A stretch of 57,094 nucleotides of DNA from Plantago elongata (GCA_036897095.1 JAYMSP010000334.1:1-57094); one strand, 5' to 3'. Positions 1-12,493 are shown, numbered from the stretch's first letter. A program made the numbers and translations. Notes: generated from the letters alone by a model not told the origin.

Positions 1-184
1 GAAGATCAAACCGAAGAATACGTTATTTCTAATAGCAGTGACAAACTGGAAGTATCGATGGTATTTTTTGTGCAAAGCGACCCGTTAGAGCTCTTATTTT
101 CGTATTTTCAGATTCATCAGTTAATAAAGCCCTAATTTTATACTGGATCAATAAAAGACTACTTCAGTTGTAGACAAATATCGT

Positions 185-255
185 TTGATGTCATAGTGGT
201 AGAGTGCATGACTTGTTGTATTTGTGATCATTGTTCAAATCCTTCTTGTGCCATT
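185..255 (+). repeat. tRNA-like / SINE-head relic
   Basis: A box-A-like stretch (CATAGTGGTAGAGTGC, from about 191) is followed after about 40 bases by a box-B-like GTTCAAATCC. This is the layout of a pol III internal promoter. The arms do not fold into a full cloverleaf by eye, so I read it as a decayed tRNA or SINE head rather than a working tRNA gene. Confidence 0.3.
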
Positions 256-285
256 TTTTCAAATTAAATTTTACAACAACAAAAT

Positions 286-287
286 AA

Positions 288-321
<34 letters not shown>
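286..321. repeat. (TAA)n microsatellite
   Basis: Uninterrupted TAA/ATA trinucleotide run. Confidence 0.9.
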
Positions 322-1299
322 CACAATAGATAATAAATAATATAATTTCGTTCAAATAAATAAAATAATATATAAAATAATAATTATTATTATAATAATA
401 TTCGTCAAATAATTTATTTATTTTAGTTTGAGGGCAAATTTAATTTTTTACTTAATATTTTTATTTTTTATATTTAAAACTTTTTTGGCGAATGGCGATT
501 GCCTATTTCAATTGGCGAATGGGCGATCTTCCTTCGCCAATATGGCGAATCAATATAGAGCGTTAGATCATTGATCCAACGACATATATGATCATTTGCC
601 TGGTGTTAAGTAGGGGGAATGGTGCCTGATTGTAGAAGAGCCCAACAGAGTATTAAGCTCAAACTCCGTTCAATTAATACATTAATCGAGTCCACTTCCA
701 ATTTCATTATACATGCAATATGTTCATATACCTACTTTTTCTTTTTTGTTAAAATCTTATAAAAGGTAAGATTTTCTTAAAAGATAAAAGAAATCAGGTT
801 TATTCGTGGTTTTTGAATTTTAACAGTTTGACCGGTCAAGCTTGTTAAAAAACGCCAAGATACATTTTTCATTATGCTTTTAATAAATTATGTTATGATT
901 TTAAGTTGTTAGCATGGGAAGTTTCATTTATCCTTAAAACGTGTTTTGTTGATTTTTTAAAAGATAATATGTTTGTTTTAATGCATCGATAATGTATGTT
1001 TTAATTATAGTTTTAACTTCTTTTGTTAACATTTAAACAAATTGTATGAGTTTTAAGGACCTACATATTATTTTTATGACGATTTGTTATAGTTTTTAGT
1101 GACATGTTAATACTATTAAATAGATCTAAAAGTTGCAGAAAAATCATTAAAACAACAATAAACAAGCTTAAGTAAGCTACTCAGTCATCCAAATATTTTA
1201 AAACATCCACTCTCATAGAAAAAATTACAATAAATGTTAATTCGGTGAATTCAACTATCTATATTTTGTTGCATGTGTTGGTGCTTCAGTCATCCAACT

Positions 1300-1784
1300 T
1301 GATGTCATCATCAAACCTACATGAAACATTCAATAACTGGTTAAAACCATAACAACTCTCATTATAAATATCACATCGGTGCTTCTTAAAAATAAAGATG
1401 AAATGTGAACACATGCTAAAAACAGTAACATTGATGCGTAAAACCATAACATTGCATTATATAGCTATAATAAAGAATGAATATGTAACACAAGTTATAA
1501 ACAATAATATTAATATATAAAACCATAACCACATCTCTTAAAACTATAACAAAACATTTGAAAAAAATCAAACATAAATGTTTCATTGAAGCTAAAACCT
1601 AACATTAATATTTAAAATTACAACAATATGTCGTATAACTATAACATATGAGCTAAAAATAATAACGTGCAGCTACCCAACATAAGATAAATATTGTAAC
1701 ATTAATACTTACAACCATAACAATGTATCTTAAAACTACAAAAACAACTTTTAAGACTATAACAAAGCACAAAACATGCAACAC

Positions 1785-1850
<66 letters not shown>

Positions 1851-2110
1851 TTTAAACCACAATAGTACATCTTAAAACTATAAGACTACTTCTCAAAACT
1901 AGAAAACAACATTTACAAAAAATTGAATCATGAATATTTTTCCAGACTAAAAACACCAGTGGTACTTCTTAAACCTACAATAATAGGTCTTGAAACTATA
2001 ACATTTACGTTAAAGCAGTAACATGCGGAAATATTCAACACAAGCTGAAACCATAACAATGATGCTTGAAACTATATCACCAGCTTTTAAAACCATAACA
2101 AAACACCAAA
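1300..2110. repeat. degenerate AAACYATAACA-rich minisatellite
   Basis: The motif AAAACCATAACA or AAAACTATAACA recurs more than a dozen times at irregular 25-60 base spacing, for example near 1345, 1440, 1520, 1545, 1720, 1755, 2050 and 2090. Linking words such as 'cttaaaac' and 'acattaat' also recur. The array is interrupted by a long TAA run. It is non-coding. Confidence 0.5.
1785..1850. repeat. (TAA)n microsatellite, about 21 units
   Basis: Perfect AAT/TAA trinucleotide run of about 65 bases inside the AAACYATAACA array. On the minus strand it reads as a false poly-tyrosine ORF. Confidence 0.95.
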
Positions 2111-2589
2111 TTATGAAAATTGATTTTCACTGTATGAATTTCAGATCTAAAACCAGATCTGAAACTTTCAAATCGTAAAATCAGCAAAAAATGAAAAATA
2201 AAAGGTCAAACTTCACTTCTCAATGAGATTTAATGAAAAAAAAAAGGTGAATTTGTTGTTTTGAACATTTAGCAACTAGATCTGAAAATTAAATCGTGTT
2301 GGAGCACCATAATTTTCGGCGAAAATAGATCCGGCGGTAGTTCCGGTCTCCGACGGTGGCCGGGGGGAGGGGAGAAAGATGGAGAGGGATTGATATTTCT
2401 CTCTCTAGGATTTTTATAGAGAGAGAAAATTTTGTTGAATTTTGTAAATTTTGTGTGAAAATGTTTGTTATTTGGATATTTATATAAAAAATACTTATAA
2501 CCGGTTTGTAGTGTTTCTGATCGGTTATTTATTGTAGAAATCGAATATTTCTATAAATTAGAAAAATCTTTCCTTTTACTATACTTACT

Positions 2590-3665
2590 CTTTTTTTTTT
2601 AACCAGTTACATTTTATTAATAATGAACCGCAGGCACAAGAAATACACATGAAAAGAATAGTCACAAAGAAAGAGAAACCTCGGCACCAAGTCATCCTCA
2701 CTATGTATACAAAATCTAAACCCAACTCTACAATGTTCTCTAACAATACAAATGAGAAGCATCCACAATCAAGATCAATCCACTAATCCAGAAGTGATAT
2801 CAATAACACGAACAATCAGGTACATCTTCACCACGTAGAAAACTTCCACTTCACCATGGCAAGGCTCGATCAAAAAAGTATATCACTAAAATAAAAAATA
2901 ACCTCAAAATATTGAAGATTAAACCGCATTGGTTTAATTCTTTAAGTCCTCAAGATATTGAAAACTAGATCTCCATGGTCTAGCTACTTGAGTTGAAAGT
3001 CACGGTAGTCCTCAGAGTATACAAGATACTCCTCTCATCGAGACTCAACGATCATAGCAAGAAATAAAAAAAAAAACTCAAGAAGTTTAAGGTTAAATCA
3101 CATTGGTTTAACCCCCTGAGCCCTCAAAATATTGAAAACTAGATCACAATGGTCTAGTTACTTGAGTTAAAGTCACAGAACTCCTTAGAGTATACAAATA
3201 CTCCTCTCAACCGCAACACACGAGAACCAATAACTATGCTAGTGGCACCCCTCCACCCTATCCTCCCCCTACGTCAAGTGGCAAGATTTATGGACTAGTC
3301 ATGAATAGAGTTCCGATCTCATTATTAGCAACACCCCTCCACCCTAGGCTCAGACATGGCCAGTGGTAAGCAATTTAAGATGTTGTCACAAGGAAAGGCC
3401 CGCCTAGCCCTTTTACTAGTCCCCTACACCCTATGCTTTCAAGGTACTAAAATGACAAGTAATTTAAGGTGACATTATAGCCATTGAATCTCAACCACAA
3501 AGTAACCAAACCAAAAAGGCAAAAACCTCAAGGTATTTAAGACCGAATCACCATGACTCGGTCCCTCAAGGTATTGAAAACTAAAGCGCAGTGGTTTAGT
3601 TACTTGATTTTAAATCGCGGGACTCCTTAGAGTATATAAAATACTCCTCTTAACCGAGACCAACT
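2590..3665 (-). repeat. interspersed repeat (LINE-like 3' end plus about 150-bp internal repeats)
   Basis: The left edge is a T-run (2590-2600) followed by 'aaccagttacattttatta'. Read on the minus strand, this is an A-tailed end preceded by TAATAAAATG, typical of a non-LTR retrotransposon 3' end. To the right, a block containing 'attgaaaactaga', 'ggtctagctacttgagtt' and 'gagtatac...atactcctctca' occurs three times (about 2905-3050, 3090-3215, 3525-3660). A second block with 'cacccctccaccct' is interleaved. No coding region is recognisable. Confidence 0.45.
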
Positions 3666-4208
3666 TACCCCGAGTTAAATTCATATACCTTCTAAGTCGA
3701 GTTAAATTCATCTCGATATATTATTTCTTCATAGATTTCTTAATTATATTGTGAAACTTATTATAACAATATAACTCATCCAATTCTAACTTTCTATTCG
3801 TTTCATTAAGAATCCGAACTAAAATTAAATTAGAATCGAAAGCTTATCGAATAATTTAATACTCGACTTCGGCTCGTTTTAAATGAATACTTACCGGCAG
3901 GAAGGAGTTTGACAGTTGAAGACTTGAAGTGGACTCACAAATTGGCATCATTGTAATTTTCCCCAACTCCCGTGGCAGTCACGTACACATAAAACTCATT
4001 CCAATCCCGCGTTGCTGTAAGTTGTACCAACTGCATAAAAAAGTAGACAGTGCCAGTCTACTAAACCTCAAATTTATCAAAGTCCGTAAGCTTTATGCAT
4101 ACGTATTACCGCTAATATAGTCGGCTAGCCTTGTTTATACTCATTCATTATAGATTCGAATCCTCTTTCAGGTGAGATTTGTAGCTCTCTCAGTCCAATT
4201 TGCCCCAA

Positions 4209-7200
4209 ATGAATCGCAGAAACGATCCCAATCCCTTTGACGAAGAAGAGCCTGAAGTCAATCCGTTTGCGGTAATCTGCCTCTCCTTTTTCAGTATCTG
4301 TTAGATCTGCCTATTTTTGGATTTTGCCTTTTTACTGTTTCTTTTGGATTTTGACTGTCTGAGCCAGATCCGAGGTTTACGGTTGTTTTGTGATTGGTTG
4401 CGTTTGAGATTGATCTCGATTTTTGGTCAGTTAAATTAAAAAATGTGTACGGTTGGTGATCACTTTAGGTTTGTTAGTGTTTTTGGTACTGGATGATAAT
4501 TTACTGGATTTAATGTAAAATGTATACTCTAAACAATGTACTGTGTTGGTAAAATGCCTCCAGTTTGTAGTTTATGGAGATAATAATATGTGAGAACAAA
4601 TGAATTACATGGAGTGTCACTTGCATATCAATAGTCATGAACGTCATTTCGATCTACAATCGGCTTTCCGAAATTCTGGTAGTATGATTTGGTAGGACAT
4701 TTGCTGCCTAAGCATGCGGGTAATTAGGAAGACCAGGTGTTGATTCAGTCATGCAGTCAGTTAGACTAGATTCATGGAGTTTTTAATGCTAAACTTCGTC
4801 ATTCACACTATGTATGTATAACCCACTGGACAACTTCTCTAGGAGCATTTGTATCTGTTATCAGTTATCACATCTATATTATGGTAAACTAGATCAGAAT
4901 TGTAACACAAAGCCAAATAGATAGTATCGTTTTAATAGATTATGAGCATGTTTGTTCCCAATATTATATATTTTCTGTGTTTTTAGCTATTGTCTTTTGA
5001 TCTATTGCAGAACGGTGGAGGATCAAAGTCACGTATCCCGAAAGCAGTTGCCAATACATTTGGTTTTGGTCAGAAACATGATGCCACTGTTGATATACCA
5101 CTGGACACCTTGAATGTAATTAGTCAATAACGATACATTTGAGTCTGCAATTCTACATTGCATATCCATCCAGTTCTTAATTTTCCGGATGACTGTGCAG
5201 GATTCCAGATCAAAAGAAAAGGATCTCTCTAACTGGGAAGCAGATTTGGGCAGGAGAGAAAGGGTTAGTTTGTATGTGGTTCATGTGTTTCTATTGTTAG
5301 TGTTGGTTCCTGGACAGCTGGTTAATGTACGATCTAACAATTATCTTTTTGTGTAATGATGCAGCTAGAAATAGTCTGTAATCTACATATGCTATTCTGA
5401 TATTTACATTTGGCCTTTTATTGTGCTCGTATAGTAATTATTTGAAGTGAAAAGAGTCATGTATAATCAGTTTATGCTAAAGGCAATTAGATATCTGTAT
5501 TCTGTAGTTAATGGCCAAGCCTCTAAAGTAAGATTAAATGTTATTGCTTAATCTATATACTGGTTTTCTAGTGGCTCATTTAATTTGTTAATGTTTTTGT
5601 AGGAGATTAAACGCCGAGAAGAAGCTGTGGCTAACGGTAAGCTGTGGCCTGGGCTCCTTGGGATTTTTTTTTAAAAAATGATTTATAATATTGGCTGCTT
5701 AATCTAAATTCATATTTAATTATTTTGTTCAGCTAATATACCTGTGGATAACAGAAACTGGCCTCCTTTTTTCCCCATTATTCATCATGATATCGCCAAT
5801 GAGATACCAGTTCATGCTCAGAGGATGCAATATCTAGCATTTGCCAGTTGGTTAGGTATGTATAGGGTGCTCTGCTATTTGCTACTAATGTTCAAAATCA
5901 ACGAACAATACTCACTCATGAGCTCTTTTCTGTTGGAATGCCTTTTGTTCTATTAACTTAGCTTTTATTAACGAGTAGTAACTTCGTTCAATTATTATTT
6001 ATTTATTATACATTTTTTTGTTTCCTCTTTTATATTTTGTGTGTGGCTATCTTCCATCTCTAAAGTCCACCTTGAAAGATGCACCTGTGATATGTACTTC
6101 ATGTATTAAGACAAGTAACAGAGGGTTAACATAAGTAAGTTTGTTGAGCAATAAAAAAGGAAAATCTGAGGACCAATTGTAGTTGTATGCCTAATCAATT
6201 TTTGGGACCTGTGAAAAAGAGAACCGCTGCTCTGCGAGTCTGCATATAAATTTCCTTCGGGTGCTGTTATCTTCATTGTACTCTTAGATATTGCTAATAT
6301 TAACTACATTTAGTTGTGTGTTATTAAATTAGTAGGACATCTCTATCTAGAAGCGTGAAATAGGTGTTGGTTTTATGCTAGTCATTTCTTAAAAATTACG
6401 AGTAGTCATTATGAATTAATTACTATCAACAAGAAAGCGCCACTCAGTCGGTAATACGCTTCACCTCCAACCAGTAGGTCGGGGGTTCGAGTGACCATTT
6501 AGCCATTTAAAAAAAATGAATTAATTACTATCAAATCGATTTTTCCCTATTTCATTCTTTATGGTGTAGCTGTAGCTGGTCTGAAGCTTCTGAATCTTTT
6601 GTTACTCTAGTTTAATAGTAGAAGTTACAGACTTGCAATAACTTCTGGTATATCAGACAGGGGTAGTTGATACCGTTTCCTGTTGATTGGTGCAGGTATC
6701 GTCCTCTGCCTTGTGTTCAATGTCATAGCGATCACTGTTTGTTGGATAAGGGGTGGTGGTAAGATACATCATTTTGTTTGCGTTATTTATTCTTATTATC
6801 TGTTTCCCTCGAGCATCTATGGACTTCAGTCTCCAGGATTTGGGTTAATCTGATTTATTTCCAATGTGTAGGTGTCGTGATTTTCTTCCTTGCCATAATA
6901 TATGCCCTAGCGGGATGCCCGATTTCATATTGGCTGTGGTACAAGCCTTTGTATGCTGCTATAAGGTAACCTTGTCCTAATCATATCTCTATTGGAGCCT
7001 TCGAGTCCGATGATAATGCTAACAGATTTATATCTTACCTCAGGACTGAAAGTGCATTGAATTTTGGCTGCTTCTTTGTGTCCTATATGGTATGTGTATT
7101 GTTTTCTTATGATAATTTTTCTCATTAGACAAATGTTATCTGTATTAATCTGAGTCTATTTTCACTGTGTAGCTTCATATTGCGTTTTGCATACTTGCTG

Positions 7201-8191
7201 CGATTGCTCCACCAATTGTCTTCCATGGGAGATCCCTAACGTGAGTACCCCTTTCGCCGGGGTCTATGATATTCCTTATCTATGAATGTGCTATGCAGTT
7301 GATCTAACATGTATTCAAGTTTCCAACAGAAAATTTGTGCAAGCATTGTATTTTTTATATAATCTTTATCTTCTCCGTTGATGTACTCATTTCATACTGT
7401 TAACTTTCAGGGGCATTCTTGCTGCAATTGATGTCTTCTCTGACCATGTTTTGGTTGGGGTAAGATTCCTGCTTGTGCTAATACTTATGTTCGTTTGATT
7501 AATGGTTATTCCCTATAGGAATAATCACAACAAAATGATGCAAAATTTTATGGTTTCTTTTTTATTATCTGTTCCTATGTTTTATTACCTCTGATTTCAC
7601 CATTACCCACACCTTGTTCAGGCCCATCTATGTTAAACTAACATGCAAATTATTTTCGTGCAGATCTTTTACATGGTTGGTTTTGCTTTGTTTTGCTTAG
7701 AAACATTGCTGAGCATCTGGGTTCTCCAGGTTAGAGAATTGTTAAGCTTTATGAAAGTCTTCTATATTCATTTGGTACAGTTGAATTAATTTCTCACGGA
7801 TTTGTTATACGATGAAATTCTTCTTCATAAAACATGGCTAAATTCAAGTTATGTATGATTTCCTGAAGCATTGATTGAGAAACCAAGTAGAGCTCGTCAT
7901 GTTAAATGGTAGAAACAGTTTCTCTAACATGGGCTCTACTTAATAGCACTAATATATAGAGTGAGAATATACCAGTGGATTTTGCATTTTCATTTGTTTC
8001 ATGGAATTAGTTCCAGTCTTGTTAAATCTAGAATCTAATTGCTTCTAATCAAGTAGAGTAAATGAGGGATGCATCTTATGTGTAAGGACATGTTTCTTTT
8101 ATCTCTGAACTTTGCCTGATTACTCATTCATTCTCAATTCTTCCCATGTCTCTTGCAGAAAGTATACGCATATTTCAGAGGTAACAAGTAG
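4209..8191 (+). CDS. SCAMP: secretory carrier-associated membrane protein (SCAMP)
   Basis: Twelve exons: 4209-4271, 5011-5115, 5201-5263, 5603-5636, 5733-5855, 6696-6758, 6872-6965, 7044-7089, 7173-7240, 7411-7459, 7664-7729, 8159-8191. All junctions are GT-AG and in phase, giving 268 aa, the usual plant SCAMP length. The start [14 protein letters not shown] carries an NPF endocytic motif (residues 8-10) and a second NPF follows. A charged region precedes the family hallmark NWPPFFP (about residues 97-103). Four hydrophobic segments follow, separated by [17 protein letters not shown]. SCAMPs are four-span proteins of the trans-Golgi, early endosome and plasma membrane acting in vesicle recycling, with both ends cytosolic. 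Intron 5 carries a SINE. By gene order it is the likely counterpart of Arabidopsis At1g32050. Confidence 0.93.
6411..6534 (+). mobile_element. very short tRNA-derived SINE with 19-bp target duplication
   Basis: Body at 6430-6515 (86 bp). It has box A (CTCAGTCGGTAATACGC), box B (GGGGTTCGAGT) and a short A-tail. It is flanked by a perfect 19-bp direct repeat, atgaattaattactatcaa, at 6411-6429 and 6516-6534. The element is little more than a tRNA-like head followed by 'accatttagccatttaaaa'. It sits in intron 5 of the SCAMP gene. Related copies lie at 44496-44582 and 44297-44335. Confidence 0.85.
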
Positions 8192-9496
8192 TGACGTAAT
8201 GCATCTTGAGCAAAGCCTTATTCCTTTCGAGTGGCCCGAGATACAAGGCTCTTCCCTATTTGCCGAGTATATATTCTGTTCAGGAATTTGTACTTCTCCT
8301 TTACGACATAGTAGTAAATTTAGATGTTATACAATGATTGAATTTGATACATTGTCTCCTTACTCCTAGGAAAATTGTTGTCTTGTTAAATAATTTGTTC
8401 TTTTGTTCCTGAAATTCACGTTCATATTTCAATGGTAGAAAGAGTGCAAAGAGTGTTTGCAGTGCAACTTTCGGATTAAAGCATAGATGTTACTAGTCAC
8501 TTCTCATGTGACCAAATCTGAACATCTAGTTCTCCATGAAGATTATCTATACAGTTGTGTGGTGAGCTGAGATTAGTTGCTGTCTATCTCTTGAACTTGT
8601 ATCCATCTCCCAAAAGGATAAATAGTCCGCTTTCATCCTTCATTTTGTTTTGAAGCAATTGCGACGAATAAAAAAGGGATAGCCTCAGAATTGTTTGAAT
8701 GGACACAAATTTTCTTCCATGTAGGAGCCGTAGGCTCTTGAAAAAGAGCCTAATAAGGTCCTCGAGGCAATGAACCCAAGTGTTTTGAACCGCACTTGAA
8801 TTGAATTTAATGGGTCCACTGTTCTCAACACCCCATACTTCTCATCCTTTAACGGGCCAATTACCTACTGCCATCTGACGGCCAAATATCCAGATTGCCA
8901 AGTCATTCATGTTCTTGTAGGAACGGTTATCACCAGATATGAGAACCTTGTATAATCACCTCATAAACAATTTAACCATTGAAAAACAGAGTATGTCTGA
9001 GTTGTAATTAATAGAATGGGTGGAGTCGACAATTACATGCTGTGTGAGATAGATAGACGGATGGTGCATTACTAAGCTCTAAACGTCATCATGGTTAAGC
9101 CGAGTAATCATTACTATTTGATGACAAGTGAAAGTACCAATTAAGCCCTCTCCATGTTAAAAATCAAAGGTGAATTCAACTTGAGCAGAAGGGGCAGAAC
9201 ATGCAATGTACTTGCCATGATCATACAACACAATACATAGAGCTCCCTATCCAAAACTCTCATCTCTTTTCCTTTAACCATAACCTCTTCTTCATTTTGT
9301 TTTCTGTCCTCACATTACACTCTTGTCTTCTTACCCTCAAGAACCAAATAAGAAAAGAATAAAATCCAAGCACAAGTTTGCATGTCACTAGAACCATTGC
9401 TACTCCATCTCTTCTTCTCTCCACATGCGAACACTTCTCCACTAGAGAGAAGAGGAAGATAACACTTGAAGAAAAAAGAAACAAACGTTAATAACA
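8192..9496 (+). other. SCAMP 3' region and PRK promoter region
   Basis: The first few hundred bases are the likely SCAMP 3' UTR. The rest is the likely promoter and 5' leader of PRK. An ACGTCA-type element is visible near 9083 ('taaacgtcatcatgg'). No convincing TATA box is seen, and no other gene. Confidence 0.5.
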
Positions 9497-11400
9497 ATGG
9501 CAATTTGCACAGTACAATCATTCAACTCAACATGTTCAATCTCTACACTACCAAAAACCCACTTGGGATTCACTCAAAAACAAGTCATTTTCTACACTGC
9601 CAAGAAAACCACATACTACGCCGCAGCCAGAAAGATAACATGCTCAGCTGCGGAAAAACCTGTAATCATCGGCTTGGCAGCTGACTCTGGCTGTGGAAAG
9701 AGTACCTTCATGAGACGGCTTACCAGCGTGTTCGGTGGAGCTGCCGAGCCGCCAAAGGGTGGCAACCCCGACTCTAACACGCTCATAAGTGATACCACCA
9801 CAGTGATATGTTTAGATGACTATCACTCACTTGACAGATACGGAAGGAAGGAAAAGGGAGTTACAGCTCTTGACCCCAGAGCAAACGATTTCGACCTTAT
9901 GTACGAGCAAGTTAAGGCCATTAAAAACGGCGTTGCTATTGAGAAACCTATCTATAACCATGTCACCGGATTGTTGGATCCTCCAGAGACAATCAAGCCT
10001 CCCAAGATCTTTGTCATTGAAGGATTACACCCAATGTAAGTTATCATTTTCGTCTTTCATCACCGATCACAAACATATGTTCTCTTACAACCTTGTCATT
10101 ATTAATTTTGCATGGTGCTTTTGAAGTTTCACTATACATTCAATCCATGAGTTAAGATTTTTAAAATTTACTTTTTGATTACTGAATGTGTTAAGTATTC
10201 AGCTAAGATTCTGTGTTTGTTTTTGTGGTTAAGATGGATTTGATGTTGATGAAGCTATCTTAATTGTATGGTTGAGGAATGACTATTTTCCACTTCATAT
10301 TTTCTGTCATTCTATACTTACCACATCACTTTATCCATTCTATCATTCTATCATAATATATTCTTTTTTAATTTATTTAAAATGATTAAAGGGAAAAGTA
10401 TATTTCCAATATGAATTTATTTACTAGGATTACACAAAAAATAATAATTATTGATTATTTAAATGTTTATAGGTATGATTCACGAGTTAGAGATCTTTTG
10501 GACTTCAGTATTTACCTGGATATCAGCAATGAAGTTAAATTCGCATGGAAAATTCAGGTAAAAAAATTTCTCCTTTAAGCATGTAAATTTTAACCTTACT
10601 ACCTGCACAAGGAAAGTGATCATTAATACATTTCAAAAAATGCAGAGGGACATGGCTGAAAGAGGTCACAGCCTAGAAAGCATCCAAGCTAGTATCGAAG
10701 CAAGAAAACCCGACTTTGATGCTTACATTGGTAATTAATTTGTTTATGCACAAGCACAATATCACAACACAAACAATATGAACATGAAAGAGCATAAGTT
10801 CTAATGTTCCTCTATTATGTTTGCAGACCCACAAAAGCAATACGCAGATGCAGTTATAGAAGTGTTGCCCACCCAACTCATTCCAGACGACAATGAGGGC
10901 AAGGTTCTAAGAGTGCGATTGATCATGAAAGAAGGCATCAAGTTTTTCAACCCGGTTTACCTGTTTGATGAAGGATCCACCATTTCATGGATTCCTTGCG
11001 GAAGGAAGTTAACATGTTCTTACCCTGGCATCAAGTTCACATACGGCCCTGACACTTACTTTGGTCAAGAGGTATGCACCGTAACTTCATTATAAACAAA
11101 TTGAAATACAGCTTAATTGAATTGAATACACTAACTGTCTCTTTGCAGGTGTCTGTATTGGAAATGGATGGTCAATTCGACAGACTAGATGAGCTCATCT
11201 ATGTTGAAAGCCATCTGAGCAACATCTCCACCAAGTTCTATGGTGAAATCACCCAACAAATGCTGAAGCACTCAGATTTCCCTGGAAGCAACAATGGAAC
11301 AGGTCTCTTCCAAACAATCGTTGGATTGAAGATTAGAGACTTATATGAGCAGGTTATTGCCACCAGGGCTTCTGCTCCTCTTGAAGCTACAAAGGCCTAA
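9497..11400 (+). CDS. PRK: phosphoribulokinase, chloroplastic
   Basis: Five exons: 9497-10035, 10473-10557, 10646-10730, 10827-11071, 11149-11400; 401 aa. PRK phosphorylates ribulose 5-phosphate with ATP to ribulose 1,5-bisphosphate in the Calvin-Benson cycle, in the chloroplast stroma. The first ~50 residues are Ser/Thr/Lys-rich and look like a transit peptide. The P-loop GLAADSGCGKST spans 59-70, followed by VICLDDYHSLDR. Taking the mature start at residue 51, the four cysteines C66, C105, C294 and C300 fall at 16, 55, 244 and 250, exactly the known redox cysteines of the spinach enzyme. So regulation by thioredoxin and by the CP12-GAPDH complex should be intact. The ATG at 9497 gives the full transit peptide. 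It is the counterpart of At1g32060. Confidence 0.97.
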
Positions 11401-11953
11401 GAGATGCGTAAATTATATTTGAAAACACCACGCCGTGTACATGTTTCTTGAGATTATATTTTTTCCTACCAACATGTTATATCAATTGAGACTAGATATA
11501 ATCCTATTTATTTCAGTTGGAACTCTCTGGAGTCTTGTAACATAGATAAACAAGCACTTAAGAAAACAAGCAGTTACTCGAGTGGATAATCCACGTTAAT
11601 GTTAGGTTTGTAATCGAAAACACCCCCCATCACAATATCTCAATTGGTATGGCCTTATGGGTAGACCCAAAGCCACTCGGACTCGGGCCTAGAAGCCCAG
11701 AGCGTCCAATGGAAGAGATAGTGCGACCTATGCTGCAGAACTATTAATGCAAATTATGCAATGATAAACTTGGACATAACTAAGCCTTTGTTGAATTAAC
11801 AAGTTGAAGCTGTGCAAATGCAAACCAAGATCCAGGAAAATAGATTACACAGCAACGAACTTGCTAAACGGGAAAAGCATGATCAAGATAGTAAGCTACA
11901 CAACATAAAACAAAATACAGCAGATTATTTCTAGTTCTAACATTGCAAGTTAC
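11401..11953. other. convergent 3' spacer between PRK and BPC-like gene
   Basis: Holds the 3' UTRs of the two convergent genes. No further gene or clear repeat is seen. Confidence 0.5.
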
Positions 11954-12493
11954 CTATTTGACTGTAGCAAACTTGTTCGTACCATGTTTAGCCCAATGGT
12001 TCTTCAAGTCCACAGGATGAGAAAGATCATGACCATCCTGTACAAGTCCACGAAGAAGCTTCCTATAGACCCCCTTACTCATTTTCCTTCCAGATACACG
12101 TTTTGCAGGGTTTGAAAGACTCCATGGGAGCGGATACTGGGATAAAGCATTGGTGCAACATTTAGATTGCCATCCACCTGGTCCAGCTCTGTGGCATTGT
12201 CTTGCAACACCGGTACAGGAACACATTGGTGGAGGAACATTGGTGATATCGAAGCTGGCTACATTATGAACTGCACTTAAATTCTTTGAGTCTGCATCAC
12301 TTTCGCCTGACTTATTTTTTCCTTTATCCGGGGCAGAAGGTTTGCATTGTTCTGCCTGACAAGTTTCTGATGCAAACAAGTTATTCTTGAAATTGGAAAA
12401 TGCAGTCTTTTTCCAATCACATTTCTTCAACGATTTCCGAGTGGCAGGAATGGATTGAAGAGGAACAGCATCAAACACAGGACTACACTTCAT
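11954..12493 (-). CDS. short BASIC PENTACYSTEINE / GAGA-binding-like protein
   Basis: Single-exon ORF of 179 aa. The C-terminal half is the BPC DNA-binding domain: CSCTGVARQC (91-100), GGWQSKCC (106-113), YPLP (120-123), GRKMSKG (135-141), and the terminal HWAKHGTNKFATVK. The five conserved cysteines are present; the usual aromatic-x-Trp after the third is changed (HRAG instead of YxWG). GHDLSHPVDLKNHWAKHGTN resembles group II BPCs (AtBPC4-6). The family binds GA-rich repeats in the nucleus and recruits Polycomb or other partners. Members are usually about 220-340 aa with an N-terminal coiled coil, which is absent here. An acceptor-like TTTCAG lies about 25 bases before the ATG, so an upstream exon or 5' UTR intron is possible. 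It may be a shortened paralogue. Confidence 0.8.
   Translation of the reverse strand: MKCSPVFDAVPLQSIPATRKSLKKCDWKKTAFSNFKNNLFASETCQAEQCKPSAPDKGKNKSGESDADSKNLSAVHNVASFDITNVPPPMCSCTGVARQCHRAGPGGWQSKCCTNALSQYPLPWSLSNPAKRVSGRKMSKGVYRKLLRGLVQDGHDLSHPVDLKNHWAKHGTNKFATVK

Larger units (their letters stand above)
1..4208. other. intergenic, repeat-rich; 5' flank of SCAMP gene
   Basis: I see no gene here. The stretch holds a tRNA-like relic near 185-255, TAA microsatellites, a degenerate AAACYATAAC-rich array at 1300-2110, a GC-richer patch with GGCGA motifs at 485-560, and an interspersed repeat with T-run at 2590-3660. These are listed separately where they can be supported. The last 500 bases are the likely promoter and 5' UTR of the SCAMP gene; I could not identify a convincing TATA box there. 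Confidence 0.6.

Noticed and set aside
1653..1862. Minus-strand ORF with poly-tyrosine
   Set aside because: It is only the translation of the TAA microsatellite.
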